Shown piece after piece: positions 16,447 through 23,665 of a stretch of DNA of 33,159 bases. The position numbers were made by a program, and so were the translations under genes. The notes below the pieces were generated by a model. That model was not told where the DNA came from and ran no database searches. It saw only the letters and a list, made by a program, of their open reading frames with translations. Source of the DNA: Candidatus Aminicenantota bacterium (lineage in GTDB: Bacteria > Acidobacteriota > Aminicenantia > UBA2199); contig JAOZUQ010000003.1 of NCBI GenBank assembly GCA_029938635.1, positions 1,627 to 34,785 on the forward strand. Direction: 5' to 3'. How positions within the stretch are numbered: position 1 is the first letter of the stretch; every line of letters starts with the position of its first letter.

Positions 16447-16538
16447 AATTTTCTAAATTAGATATTTAGTAATTATTTTGTAGAACAAGTTTGCCAATTC
16501 TTCTATAATATTATCAATTAAATTTTAAGGAAATAAAA

Positions 16539-17951
16539 ATGAATATTGATGAATTCAGAAAGAATGCGCATGAAACGGTTGACTGGGTTGCAGATTATTT
16601 TCAGAACATTGAGAAGTATCCGGTAAAATCTCAGGTCAACCCCGGTGATATATTCAAGCAACTTCCTGAGAAAGCTCCGGAAGAACCCGAACCTTATAGC
16701 AAAATAATAAAGGACCTTGATGAAATAATAATACCGGGGATCACCCACTGGCAAAGCCCCTCATTTTTTGCCTATTTTAATGCAAACAATAGTTTCCCTT
16801 CCGTCCTTGCAGAAATAATCACAGCAGCGATAGGAGCTCAATGTATGAGCTGGCAAACTTCACCGGCAGCAACTGAACTTGAAGAAATGATAATGAAATG
16901 GACAGCAAAACTTATCAACCTACCTGAGGGCTTTACCGGAGTGATCCAGGATACAGCTTCAACCGCTACCTTATGTTCTATACTGACAGCCAGAGAAAAA
17001 TATTCAGGATTTAATGTGAACGATAAAGGTATAAGTAACGATATGAAGTTCAGGGTATATTGTTCTTCTGAAGCCCACTCATCGATCGACAAAGCTGTCA
17101 GGATATCAGGGATAGGGAGTGAGAATCTTATCAAGGTTGGGGTTGATGAAAATTTTGCATTGCGATCAGAAGAGCTGGAAGAATTAATAAAAAAAGATAT
17201 AAAGAACGGATTTAAACCTCTCGCTATTATAGCAGCACTGGGGACAACAGGCTCAACTGCAGTTGATCCTTTAAAGGAAATCGGAGAGATATGTAAAAAA
17301 CATGATATCTGGTACCACATTGATGCTGCATATGCAGGAACAGCCCTTATGCTGCCTGAGAACAAATACCTTATTGAAGGGATCAGTTATGCAGATACTT
17401 TTGTCTTCAATCCCCACAAATGGATGTTCACGAACTTTGACTGCTCTGCTTATTACGTTAAGGATCGCGAAGCATTAATTAATACTTTTTCTATACGTCC
17501 GGAATACTTAAGAACTGCAGAAGGAGAGAGAGTGAATAATTACAGGGATTGGGGTATTGCTCTCGGAAGAAGGTTCAGGTCATTAAAACTCTGGTTTGTC
17601 CTGAGATCATTCGGGACAGAGGAGCTGAAAAGTAAAGTTAGGTCCCACACTTTATGGGCAAAAGAGTTGAGTGAGGAGATAAGTTCAGAAGAGAACTTTG
17701 AGATCATGGCTCCTGTTCCGTTTGCAACTATTTGCTTCAGATTTCTCCCTCCCGGTATAAACGATATAGATGAGATAAACAGGATCAACAATTCACTAAT
17801 GGAAAAACTAAATGGAACAGGGAAGCTATATCTTACCCATACAAAACTAAATGGAAAGTTTACATTAAGATTTATTATCGGGCAGACCTATCAGGAGAAG
17901 AAGCACATTGACTCCGCCTGGGAACTAATTAAGGATACGGCAAGAAATTAA
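16539..17951 (+). CDS. Group II PLP-dependent aromatic amino-acid decarboxylase
   Basis: This 470-residue protein has the full-length pattern of aromatic-L-amino-acid decarboxylases. The N-terminus is FRKNAHETVDWVADYF, followed by HWQSPSFFAYF, MSWQTSPAATELE and SSEAHSS with the cofactor-stacking His180. The cofactor Asp262 lies in HIDAAYAG and the PLP lysine Lys294 in FNPHKWM, followed by TNFDCSAYYVK. Tyr335 in NNYRDW is at the catalytic loop position. In this family Tyr there favours decarboxylation, while Phe favours aldehyde synthesis. It probably converts Tyr, Phe, Trp or a related amino acid to an amine and CO2 in the cytoplasm. No amine antiporter gene is adjacent, so the acid-resistance arrangement is not seen. 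It may start from TATAAT at 16504-16509. Confidence 0.9.
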   Translation: MNIDEFRKNAHETVDWVADYFQNIEKYPVKSQVNPGDIFKQLPEKAPEEPEPYSKIIKDLDEIIIPGITHWQSPSFFAYFNANNSFPSVLAEIITAAIGAQCMSWQTSPAATELEEMIMKWTAKLINLPEGFTGVIQDTASTATLCSILTAREKYSGFNVNDKGISNDMKFRVYCSSEAHSSIDKAVRISGIGSENLIKVGVDENFALRSEELEELIKKDIKNGFKPLAIIAALGTTGSTAVDPLKEIGEICKKHDIWYHIDAAYAGTALMLPENKYLIEGISYADTFVFNPHKWMFTNFDCSAYYVKDREALINTFSIRPEYLRTAEGERVNNYRDWGIALGRRFRSLKLWFVLRSFGTEELKSKVRSHTLWAKELSEEISSEENFEIMAPVPFATICFRFLPPGINDIDEINRINNSLMEKLNGTGKLYLTHTKLNGKFTLRFIIGQTYQEKKHIDSAWELIKDTARN

Positions 17952-18015
17952 TCTTAATGGTTCCATTTTTACTGAGAATGCTTTATTATTCAATTACACA
18001 GGAAAAGGTGACAAT

Positions 18016-19185
18016 ATGAAATATTCTACTTTAACAAAAATTATCATTTTTATTCTTATATTTACAGTGACAGCTTCATTTTCAGAATCAAAAAAGAAAG
18101 AAAAAATTGCATATAAATTTAAGATCACCAAACAACTTCCGGCAACAAGTGTAAAACATCAGGGGAGTACAGGAACCTGCTGGATCTTTTCGGCAAACTC
18201 ATTTCTTGAATCAGAGATACTGAGAGCCGGGGGTGGAGAAGTTGATCTTTCAGAAATGTTCATCGCCAGACATGCATATACTGACAAAGCGCGTAGATTC
18301 GTTTATATGCATGGGGATGCAAATTTCAGTTCTGGAGGTCAATTTCATGATGTTACAGATCAGATACGAAAATATGGGATCGTCCCTGAGAATATTTTTT
18401 CCGGGAAATTAAAGGGACAATTCAGGCACAATCATGGAGAATTAGCAACTATCCTCAGAGGATTCCTTGATGGTGTAATTAAGAGGAGAGGGAAAAAACT
18501 TACTCCTGTCTGGATGGATGCATTTCAGGCCATTCTTGATATCTATCTGGGTAAACATCCCAGAGAGTTTGTGTATAAAGAAAAAACTTATACCCCGGAA
18601 ACATTTTTTAAATCTCTTCATATCAATATGGACAATTATATTGAAATAACATCATACTCCCATCATCAATTCTACAAAAAAATCAGACTCGAGATACCTG
18701 ACAATTGGAGCTATGACCGCAATTACTATAATGTTCCAATGAATGAATTGCTCGATATTGCATCTGATGCAATTAAGAGCGGATATACTTTCGGCTGGGA
18801 CGCTGATATGAGCGATAAGTTTTTCTCAAAAGATAAAATGGATGTCGCACTTGTTCCGGAAAAAAATTGGGAGAAATGGACAAAAAAAGAGCAGAAAGAT
18901 AAGATCCTTAAACCGGTTAAGGAGAAAATTGTTACTCAGGAGATGAGACAGGAATCCTTTAATAACTGGACAACTACCGATGATCATTTAATGCACATTA
19001 CCGGAACAGCCATTGATCAAAACAATAAAAGATTTTTCTTAATGAAGAACTCCTGGGGAACAGACAGGAAATATAAGGGATTTCATTATATTTCAGAGGA
19101 ATACTTTAAGCTTAGAACGATCTGTTTACTTGTAAACAAAAATTCTCTTACAGATGAAATGAGAAATAAACTGGGGATTAAATAA
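18016..19185 (+). CDS. Secreted C1-family cysteine peptidase (bleomycin hydrolase/PepC-like)
   Basis: The 389-residue protein begins with a signal peptide (about 1-23). It carries the papain-type triad in the arrangement of family C1B: oxyanion Gln49 and Cys55 in HQGSTGTCWIFS, His324 in DDHLMHITG, and Asn345 in KNSWGT. The region between has the long insert typical of bleomycin hydrolase and aminopeptidase C (EMFIARHAYTDKARRF, GGQFHDV, YGIVPE). Classical PepC/BLH proteins are cytosolic and about 450 residues, so this is a shorter, exported form. It likely acts as an aminopeptidase or oligopeptidase in the periplasm or outside. A ribosome binding site AAAGGTG precedes it. It ends one base from the convergent C69 gene. 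Confidence 0.88.
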   Translation: MKYSTLTKIIIFILIFTVTASFSESKKKEKIAYKFKITKQLPATSVKHQGSTGTCWIFSANSFLESEILRAGGGEVDLSEMFIARHAYTDKARRFVYMHGDANFSSGGQFHDVTDQIRKYGIVPENIFSGKLKGQFRHNHGELATILRGFLDGVIKRRGKKLTPVWMDAFQAILDIYLGKHPREFVYKEKTYTPETFFKSLHINMDNYIEITSYSHHQFYKKIRLEIPDNWSYDRNYYNVPMNELLDIASDAIKSGYTFGWDADMSDKFFSKDKMDVALVPEKNWEKWTKKEQKDKILKPVKEKIVTQEMRQESFNNWTTTDDHLMHITGTAIDQNNKRFFLMKNSWGTDRKYKGFHYISEEYFKLRTICLLVNKNSLTDEMRNKLGIK

Positions 19186-20820
19186 TCACCTCATCCTGAA
19201 ACGGTAGTAGAGCCAGAAATCATTTCCGAGTTCTGTATACTTTTTAATAAGAAGGCGGGCAATATCCGCACTGAATTCAGTTAATAACTCCTTTACTTTT
19301 TCGGGATCCTTTTTTATCATTTCCAATGCCTTCTTTTCTATCTCTGCTGTCTCCTTGTAGATCTTATCTTCATACTTAGTCAGGTTTTCTTTAATTATAT
19401 CACCAGCCTTATCCCAGCGCCCCTGAGCAAGTTTTGCCGCTCTTCTGAAAGCCCATGCTGCAGAGTCCATTGTAAATCTCCTGTTGGATCCTATTTTAAG
19501 ATCCTTTATAAGTTCTGTTACTCCCGCATGAACAGGGAATTTCGGTGTCATTGCAGGATTCTCAAATCCTATCCACATAACTCCCCCTATCGGATCAGGC
19601 AGCCATTCTCTTGACTGGAGCACCGTATGGTAAGCGCAATACTCTACTGCAATCGGACGATGCCTCTTTATTATATCTTTCTTTAAAGTGTTGAACAGTT
19701 TTCTAAGATCACGTGACATCCATGGTGTAGCTATAACACTTTTCACTTTTTCCATCTTGTCCTTTCCATCTTTATCTTTTATAACCTTTCCGTCCTTATC
19801 CTTTTTTTTCTGTTCTACAAGCAGATTTTTTGTCATATCATATTCTGTCCCCACATATGTAGCTTTGAATAATTGGATAACATCATCCAGTGATACTTTC
19901 TTATCTGGTTTTACTGAGAATGGAAGTTCATCTACATCAAATTTCAACTTGAGAGAAGGTGCCAGTGTTTTAAATACCCAGTATTCCCTGATCGAGAACG
20001 GTTTCTTTGTATAAGAATTCCCGAATACTTTCCAGAACTTGAATTTCCCGTCTGTTTTCGGATCGTAAAGTTTAAGCTTGATCGCCTTTTTCACAATATT
20101 CTTTGAATATAAAAAATTATCAGGGTCGTTCTTAACTATCTCACCTATCCTGCTTATATTCCCTGCACAGCCGACATGCTCGTCGGGTATTTTGACTGCA
20201 GCCCAGATACCTCCTGATTTCCCTTTTCCCGGGCCGACAATCTCCATATGCCATACCTCTTTTTTATCTGCAATTGATATAAACTCACCAGAGTCACAAT
20301 AACCGTACTTTTTAATCAGTTTCCCTATAAGACTTATAGCATCCTTTGCAGTTTTACACCTTTCAAGGGCTATCCTCTGCAGTTCCTCTATCTGGAAAAT
20401 TCCCTTATCACTTTTAAGCTCCTTTTTCCCGCCAAAAGTTGATTCCCCCATACTCAATTGATATTCATTCATTGCAGGATATGCGGTATCAAAAAACTTA
20501 AATGTTTTTGCAGCCTGTGGAATTTCACCCACCACTTCAAGCCCTGCTGAATCATTAACGGACGGAGTGTGCATTCTCCCTTTATAAATTTTTGCTTTAT
20601 CTTTTTTCTTATACTTTTTTGCCGGAACTATATCGAACCATGTCCTGTAATCATAATCACATGTGTGAGATGTGATAACAGACCCGTCTGAGGTTGCAAG
20701 CTTTCCAACCATTATACTTGTACAACTGTCCCGTTCCCCTTCATCAAGCGTTTGATCGGTAATTCCATAAGAAAACAGCACAACAATTAGAATAAGTAAC
20801 ATAAATATCTTTTTGATCAT
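19186..20820 (-). CDS. Peptidase family C69 dipeptidase, secreted (second copy)
   Basis: The 544-residue protein has a signal peptide (about 1-21) and the C69 nucleophile Cys33 in DSCTSIMVGKLATSDGSVIT, followed by SHTCDYDYRTW. Other landmarks are IPQAAKTFKFFDTAYPAMNE, QRIALERCKTAKDAISLIG, YGYCDSGEFISIADKKEVWHMEI and the late WLPDPIGGVMWIG. Compared with the copy at 7353 it has a lysine-rich insertion of about 20 residues (KKKDKDGKVIKDKDGKDK) in a likely surface loop. Both copies would release amino acids from dipeptides, downstream of a peptidase like its convergent neighbour. The stop codons of the two peptidase genes are adjacent. Confidence 0.9.
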   Translation of the reverse strand: MIKKIFMLLILIVVLFSYGITDQTLDEGERDSCTSIMVGKLATSDGSVITSHTCDYDYRTWFDIVPAKKYKKKDKAKIYKGRMHTPSVNDSAGLEVVGEIPQAAKTFKFFDTAYPAMNEYQLSMGESTFGGKKELKSDKGIFQIEELQRIALERCKTAKDAISLIGKLIKKYGYCDSGEFISIADKKEVWHMEIVGPGKGKSGGIWAAVKIPDEHVGCAGNISRIGEIVKNDPDNFLYSKNIVKKAIKLKLYDPKTDGKFKFWKVFGNSYTKKPFSIREYWVFKTLAPSLKLKFDVDELPFSVKPDKKVSLDDVIQLFKATYVGTEYDMTKNLLVEQKKKDKDGKVIKDKDGKDKMEKVKSVIATPWMSRDLRKLFNTLKKDIIKRHRPIAVEYCAYHTVLQSREWLPDPIGGVMWIGFENPAMTPKFPVHAGVTELIKDLKIGSNRRFTMDSAAWAFRRAAKLAQGRWDKAGDIIKENLTKYEDKIYKETAEIEKKALEMIKKDPEKVKELLTEFSADIARLLIKKYTELGNDFWLYYRFRMR

Positions 20821-20840
20821 ATCTTCTCCTGTAAAAAAAG

Positions 20841-20865
20841 ATTATAAGTAAATTAATTTGAAAAG
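20841..20865 (-). promoter_or_regulatory. Predicted promoter of the second C69 gene
   Basis: TATAAT on the minus strand (20841-20846) lies 20 nt before the start codon, with AGGAGA between them. The -35 region is weak. The -10 overlaps one edge of the 33-nt direct repeat. Confidence 0.45.
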
Positions 20866-20874
20866 TGAAACACT
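20842..20874. repeat. 33-nt direct repeat, copy 1
   Basis: It matches 22421-22453 at 31 of 33 positions (TTATAAGTAAATT at one end, GAAAAGTGAAAC near the other). Here it covers the predicted promoter of the second C69 gene. The two copies flank the beta-barrel gene at 20937-22205. Confidence 0.8.
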
Positions 20875-20936
20875 ATCAGGAGAATATCATTTTCAGTTCA
20901 CCGTAAAAGCCAACTTCAATTTTAATTATCTTTTCA

Positions 20937-22205
20937 TTAATACCCGAAACGTGGATTCACAACATTATTAAAAACCGAGCCGAAGGTAAATCTTATCCCC
21001 GCTGATACCCAGTAATCATAGCTTGTCTTTAAAGCTGATACATGTAGAAGTATTTCCTCATTTGTCATCTCTCCTTTAGGGAGATAAAGCTGATTATGGA
21101 TCAAAGAGTAACTACCACTCATTTCAAAAGAGAGCCCTTTTACTATCCTCCATGAGATCCGAGAGTGGATCATAGCTGAGTATTTACTAAAATCGTGCAG
21201 ATATGAGAACAAAGATAGAGAAGTATTAATCGATCCCCATTTTTGTTTTAATTCCAGAGCTCCAGACAATTGATGGAAATATAATGATTCTGACATTTTC
21301 TCATATATTGTCTCTTCATTATACTTTACATTTTCATAGCCAAACTTATATTGGAATCGAAACTGCTTTTTTGTCGCATCTGAATATGGAAAAATATTGT
21401 ATTCAATAGCTGGAGATAACCTTAACTCCAGTGATTTGTTACGATAAGTAGATGAATAAACATTAACAAACCCTCCGAAGGACCAGTGATCATTCAAACT
21501 GATGACATAAACTCCACTTCCTCCCCGGGTTTTACTGATACTATTTACCTCTTCATCATCAAGTATATAACTGGATTCATATTTGCTTGAAAATATCCTC
21601 AAACTCACTCTTGACTGGGGAGTAACTCTATCCGCAACAACAGAATACCTCAGGTTCTTTGAATTGTATAACTCCTCTCCATTAACCCATCCACTGAGGT
21701 CAAGATTAAATACCCAGCTATTCCATTTATCAGTTGTTTTTGTCGGATCAAGTTTTTCTGTAAAAGTTATATCAATATATTTTGCAAGATCAGAGTGTTT
21801 CAAATAGCCTATCAACCCCAATTTGAGAGTTTTCACAATCCCTTCCCTGACCTCATCATCAGTATCATTTTGATGAGAAACATATTTCAATCTATCATTA
21901 ATCTCCTTAAAATCCTTGTATCCTGTAAATTCGAGAGTATATTCATACCCACCACTACCTGTCCTTAAAGAAGTAATCAGCAGATAGATCTGAGTTTCAT
22001 TAACTTCAGTAACATAATTGACAAAACTGATGTTTGCCCTTATATGATCAAGGTCACAACTTTGACAATCAACAAATAGTTTTGGAGCATTTCTTTTTAT
22101 ATTCTCAAGATTAAAATCATTTTGTTTTAATATTCCTTCTTCCGGAAATAAAAAAGCAACGGTCAGAATTAAAGCTATAAGTACAATTATATACCTCACG
22201 GTCAT
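20937..22205 (-). CDS. Predicted outer-membrane beta-barrel protein of unknown function
   Basis: The 422-residue protein has a signal peptide (about 1-20). An N-terminal soluble domain (about 28-165) has a CQSCD motif (Cys at about 47 and 50) and LITSLRTGSGGYEYTLEFTG. The remainder (about 170-422) is rich in alternating aromatic/polar strands: WVFNLDLSGW, YVISLNDHWSFGGFVNVY, FRFQYKFGYENV, INTSLSLFSYL. It ends in an aromatic residue (FGY), as outer-membrane proteins recognised by BamA often do. I do not recognise the family. The pattern of a small periplasmic head followed by a barrel is inferred. It is preceded by GGGAGGGG-like ribosome binding sequence and followed by the minus-strand C69 gene. 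Confidence 0.7.
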   Translation of the reverse strand: MTVRYIIVLIALILTVAFLFPEEGILKQNDFNLENIKRNAPKLFVDCQSCDLDHIRANISFVNYVTEVNETQIYLLITSLRTGSGGYEYTLEFTGYKDFKEINDRLKYVSHQNDTDDEVREGIVKTLKLGLIGYLKHSDLAKYIDITFTEKLDPTKTTDKWNSWVFNLDLSGWVNGEELYNSKNLRYSVVADRVTPQSRVSLRIFSSKYESSYILDDEEVNSISKTRGGSGVYVISLNDHWSFGGFVNVYSSTYRNKSLELRLSPAIEYNIFPYSDATKKQFRFQYKFGYENVKYNEETIYEKMSESLYFHQLSGALELKQKWGSINTSLSLFSYLHDFSKYSAMIHSRISWRIVKGLSFEMSGSYSLIHNQLYLPKGEMTNEEILLHVSALKTSYDYWVSAGIRFTFGSVFNNVVNPRFGY

Positions 22206-22277
22206 TCCCCTCCCCTGACAATCAGAAATGTATTAAAAAGGATTATATGATTTTATAAAAAATTATACCAATCCTGC

Positions 22278-22412
22278 TCAGTGATCCAGTTTCACAAAAT
22301 TACTATTCACCCAAAACAAATTCAAATCAGCATAATTCACAAAGGGAACTCTGTCTATAAAGTCAAGAAGTAAAGCACTCACACTCTCCCTATAGCGCTG
22401 GTGACTTCGCAT
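22278..22412 (-). CDS. Possible 44-residue ORF or gene remnant
   Basis: On the minus strand an ATG at 22412, with GGGGG directly before it, opens a 44-codon frame ending at TGA. The product has a protein-like composition (MRSHQRYRESVSALLLDFID, then RVPFVNYADLN and LFWVNSNFVKLDH). It starts 8 nt beyond the edge of the 33-nt repeat, where TATAAA on the minus strand could be a -10. The spacing between GGGGG and ATG is too short for normal initiation. It could be a degraded piece of a larger gene. Support is limited to an open frame. Confidence 0.25.
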   Translation of the reverse strand: MRSHQRYRESVSALLLDFIDRVPFVNYADLNLFWVNSNFVKLDH

Positions 22413-22420
22413 CCCCCTGT

Positions 22421-22453
22421 TTATAAGTAAATTGATTTGAAAAGTGAAACGCT
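22421..22453. repeat. 33-nt direct repeat, copy 2
   Basis: This copy matches 20842-20874 with two differences. Unlike copy 1, it runs into a hairpin with the GGGGACGGTTCC core (22448-22479), so the hairpin may be part of the full element and copy 1 a truncated form. Confidence 0.8.
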
Positions 22454-22479
22454 TTTTGGGGACGGTTCCGAAAAGTGTT
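22448..22479. repeat. REP-like hairpin with GGGGACGGTTCC core
   Basis: AACGCTTTTTGG (22448-22459) pairs with CCGAAAAGTGTT (22468-22479) through 12 positions, two of them G-U wobbles, with an 8-nt loop GGACGGTT. GGGGACGGTTCC-like cores are common in REP-type palindromes that accompany IS200/Y1-type transposases in some bacteria; this link is from memory and no transposase is present here. The hairpin reaches the stop codon of the 22478-23203 gene and could also stop its transcript. Confidence 0.5.
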
Positions 22480-23203
22480 ACATTTCAGAGGTGAGGATAC
22501 GGAGGTTAATGAGGATTAATTTGTTCTTATCCTTTTTATACTTTATATATAATTCTGTCTCGGAATACAGGGAGACCGGGCCCCTTTTCTTCTTTTTTAC
22601 TGAACGTACTATTTTACTTATGAACAAATATAAGATAGGGAGGATCGGGATTCCCTGATTCAATCCGGGGTAATTACCGGTTACAGAATCCATCACAATT
22701 CTGGAAGCATAGTCATTATATCTGTTATCCTCTCCGGTCACTGTCATTTCATACTTATACCTGTCGCTTACACTTCCATCCTTATCCATTCCCGGATCTG
22801 TTTCAATAGTTTCATATCTGTTTGGGATCAATACTATCTGCCTTTTTGAGATAATGTTCCCCTCCTTAAGATAGATAATAAACACACCTTTATTGGATCC
22901 GGTGATCAGATCCAGAGGAACTTCTATGCTGTTCACACCTTTATTCAGCATACCTCCCCTGACAACCGTTTCGCCATCTGAACTGCATAGTTTGTAAAAA
23001 ACATTCCCATATGATTCAACTCCGAGTGTCACAGCACTAACCGGGATGTTTACCTCTGAACTGAAACTCTGCATAAACCCTATCCGGCCTAGAATATATT
23101 TCTTCTGAACTATTGTTTTGTTAACTTCTGTTACATCTCCGGATATAAATGTGTGACCAAGCAACAATAAGATGAACACAGAAAATTTGTACAATTTTTT
23201 CAT
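22478..23203 (-). CDS. Secreted protein of unknown function
   Basis: The 241-residue protein has a signal peptide (about 1-22, ending FISGD). A beta-rich section follows (about 30-140) with NSIEVPLDLITGSNKGVFII and GNIISKRQIVLIP. Near residue 187 a hydrophobic stretch ILPILYLFISKIV is followed by a basic KKKKR, so the C-terminal 45 residues may be membrane-associated. The middle part resembles a carbohydrate-binding or T9SS-like Ig sandwich in style (gaining its strength from the VPLDL... strand pair), but I recognise no family. No ribosome binding site is visible before the ATG. The gene's stop codon lies inside the REP-like hairpin, so the end of the reading frame may have been altered by insertion of that element. 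Confidence 0.6.
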   Translation of the reverse strand: MKKLYKFSVFILLLLGHTFISGDVTEVNKTIVQKKYILGRIGFMQSFSSEVNIPVSAVTLGVESYGNVFYKLCSSDGETVVRGGMLNKGVNSIEVPLDLITGSNKGVFIIYLKEGNIISKRQIVLIPNRYETIETDPGMDKDGSVSDRYKYEMTVTGEDNRYNDYASRIVMDSVTGNYPGLNQGIPILPILYLFISKIVRSVKKKKRGPVSLYSETELYIKYKKDKNKLILINLRILTSEM

Positions 23204-23237
23204 TTAAAATTAATGTAATAAATATATGACTTTATTA

Positions 23238-23257
23238 TTGCATTAGTAGTTGCATTA
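23238..23257. promoter_or_regulatory. Two TTGCATTA direct repeats, 12-nt period
   Basis: TTGCATTA occurs at 23238-23245 and 23250-23257, about 35-54 nt upstream of the minus-strand start at 23203. The 12-nt spacing is close to one helical turn, so it could be an operator. AT-rich background makes chance possible. Confidence 0.3.
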
Positions 23258-23297
23258 AATCTAAGATTAAAAAAAATTGTCCGTGGATAGGAATAGA

Positions 23298-23594
23298 TTA
23301 AATATCTTTGATGATCTCTACATACCTCTTCCATGAAATTGCGGGCCAACTCTCTGCAGTCAGAGTACCTTTAGACCTTGTTATCATTGAAACTTTAGCA
23401 GCTGTTTCATCGCTGTCAGCCTCATAAATATCGAGGAAATCATATTGACCAAGCAAAGCATAATGAGCTATCCATTTAACATCCGGACACAACTCATCTA
23501 CCTGCTTTTTCCACTCCTTACCTATAGTTGCCCTCATTTTAAGATCACCTGACACCTCGGGTGTCATTTTTGTCATCAGAACATAAGTACCCAT
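23298..23594 (-). CDS. GYD-domain protein
   Basis: The 98-residue protein fits the GYD family (PF08734 type): TYVLMTKMTPEV at the start, HYALLGQYDFLDIYEADSDETAAKVS in the centre, and SKGTLTAESWPAISWKRYVEII at the end. The family folds like a ferredoxin-type dimeric alpha/beta barrel; its reaction is not established. The frame is open further upstream, to an ATG at 23666. The start at 23594 is chosen because GGAGGGG stands directly before it and the family begins here; the upstream 24 residues look non-coding. It follows the SLC13-type carrier gene with a gap of 71 nt and may be co-transcribed with it. Confidence 0.82.
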   Translation of the reverse strand: MGTYVLMTKMTPEVSGDLKMRATIGKEWKKQVDELCPDVKWIAHYALLGQYDFLDIYEADSDETAAKVSMITRSKGTLTAESWPAISWKRYVEIIKDI

Positions 23595-23665
23595 TTTCCC
23601 CTCCATATATAATATAATCAGAGGAAAGCTAATTTCAAAAATAAAATTTTTCTGAAGAGGAAACA

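Larger units (their letters stand above)
15581..16510 (+). repeat. Tandem segmental duplication, unit 2
   Basis: This is the second copy of the promoter-gene-flank unit described at 14632-15560. Coding parts have diverged strongly, yet promoter spacing, start region and the post-stop block are still recognisable. The duplication is therefore old but kept. Confidence 0.75.

Noticed and set aside
16482-16510. Promoter reading TTGCCA followed by TATAAT before the decarboxylase
   Set aside because: The two hexamers are only about 9 nt apart, too close for a sigma70 promoter; the sequence is better explained as the duplicated 3' flank, though the TATAAT may serve with another -35.
16838-17365. 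Long minus-strand frame of 175 codons inside the decarboxylase gene
   Set aside because: It mirrors the coding frame of a clear enzyme, has serine/isoleucine-rich composition typical of antisense frames, and lacks an initiation signal.
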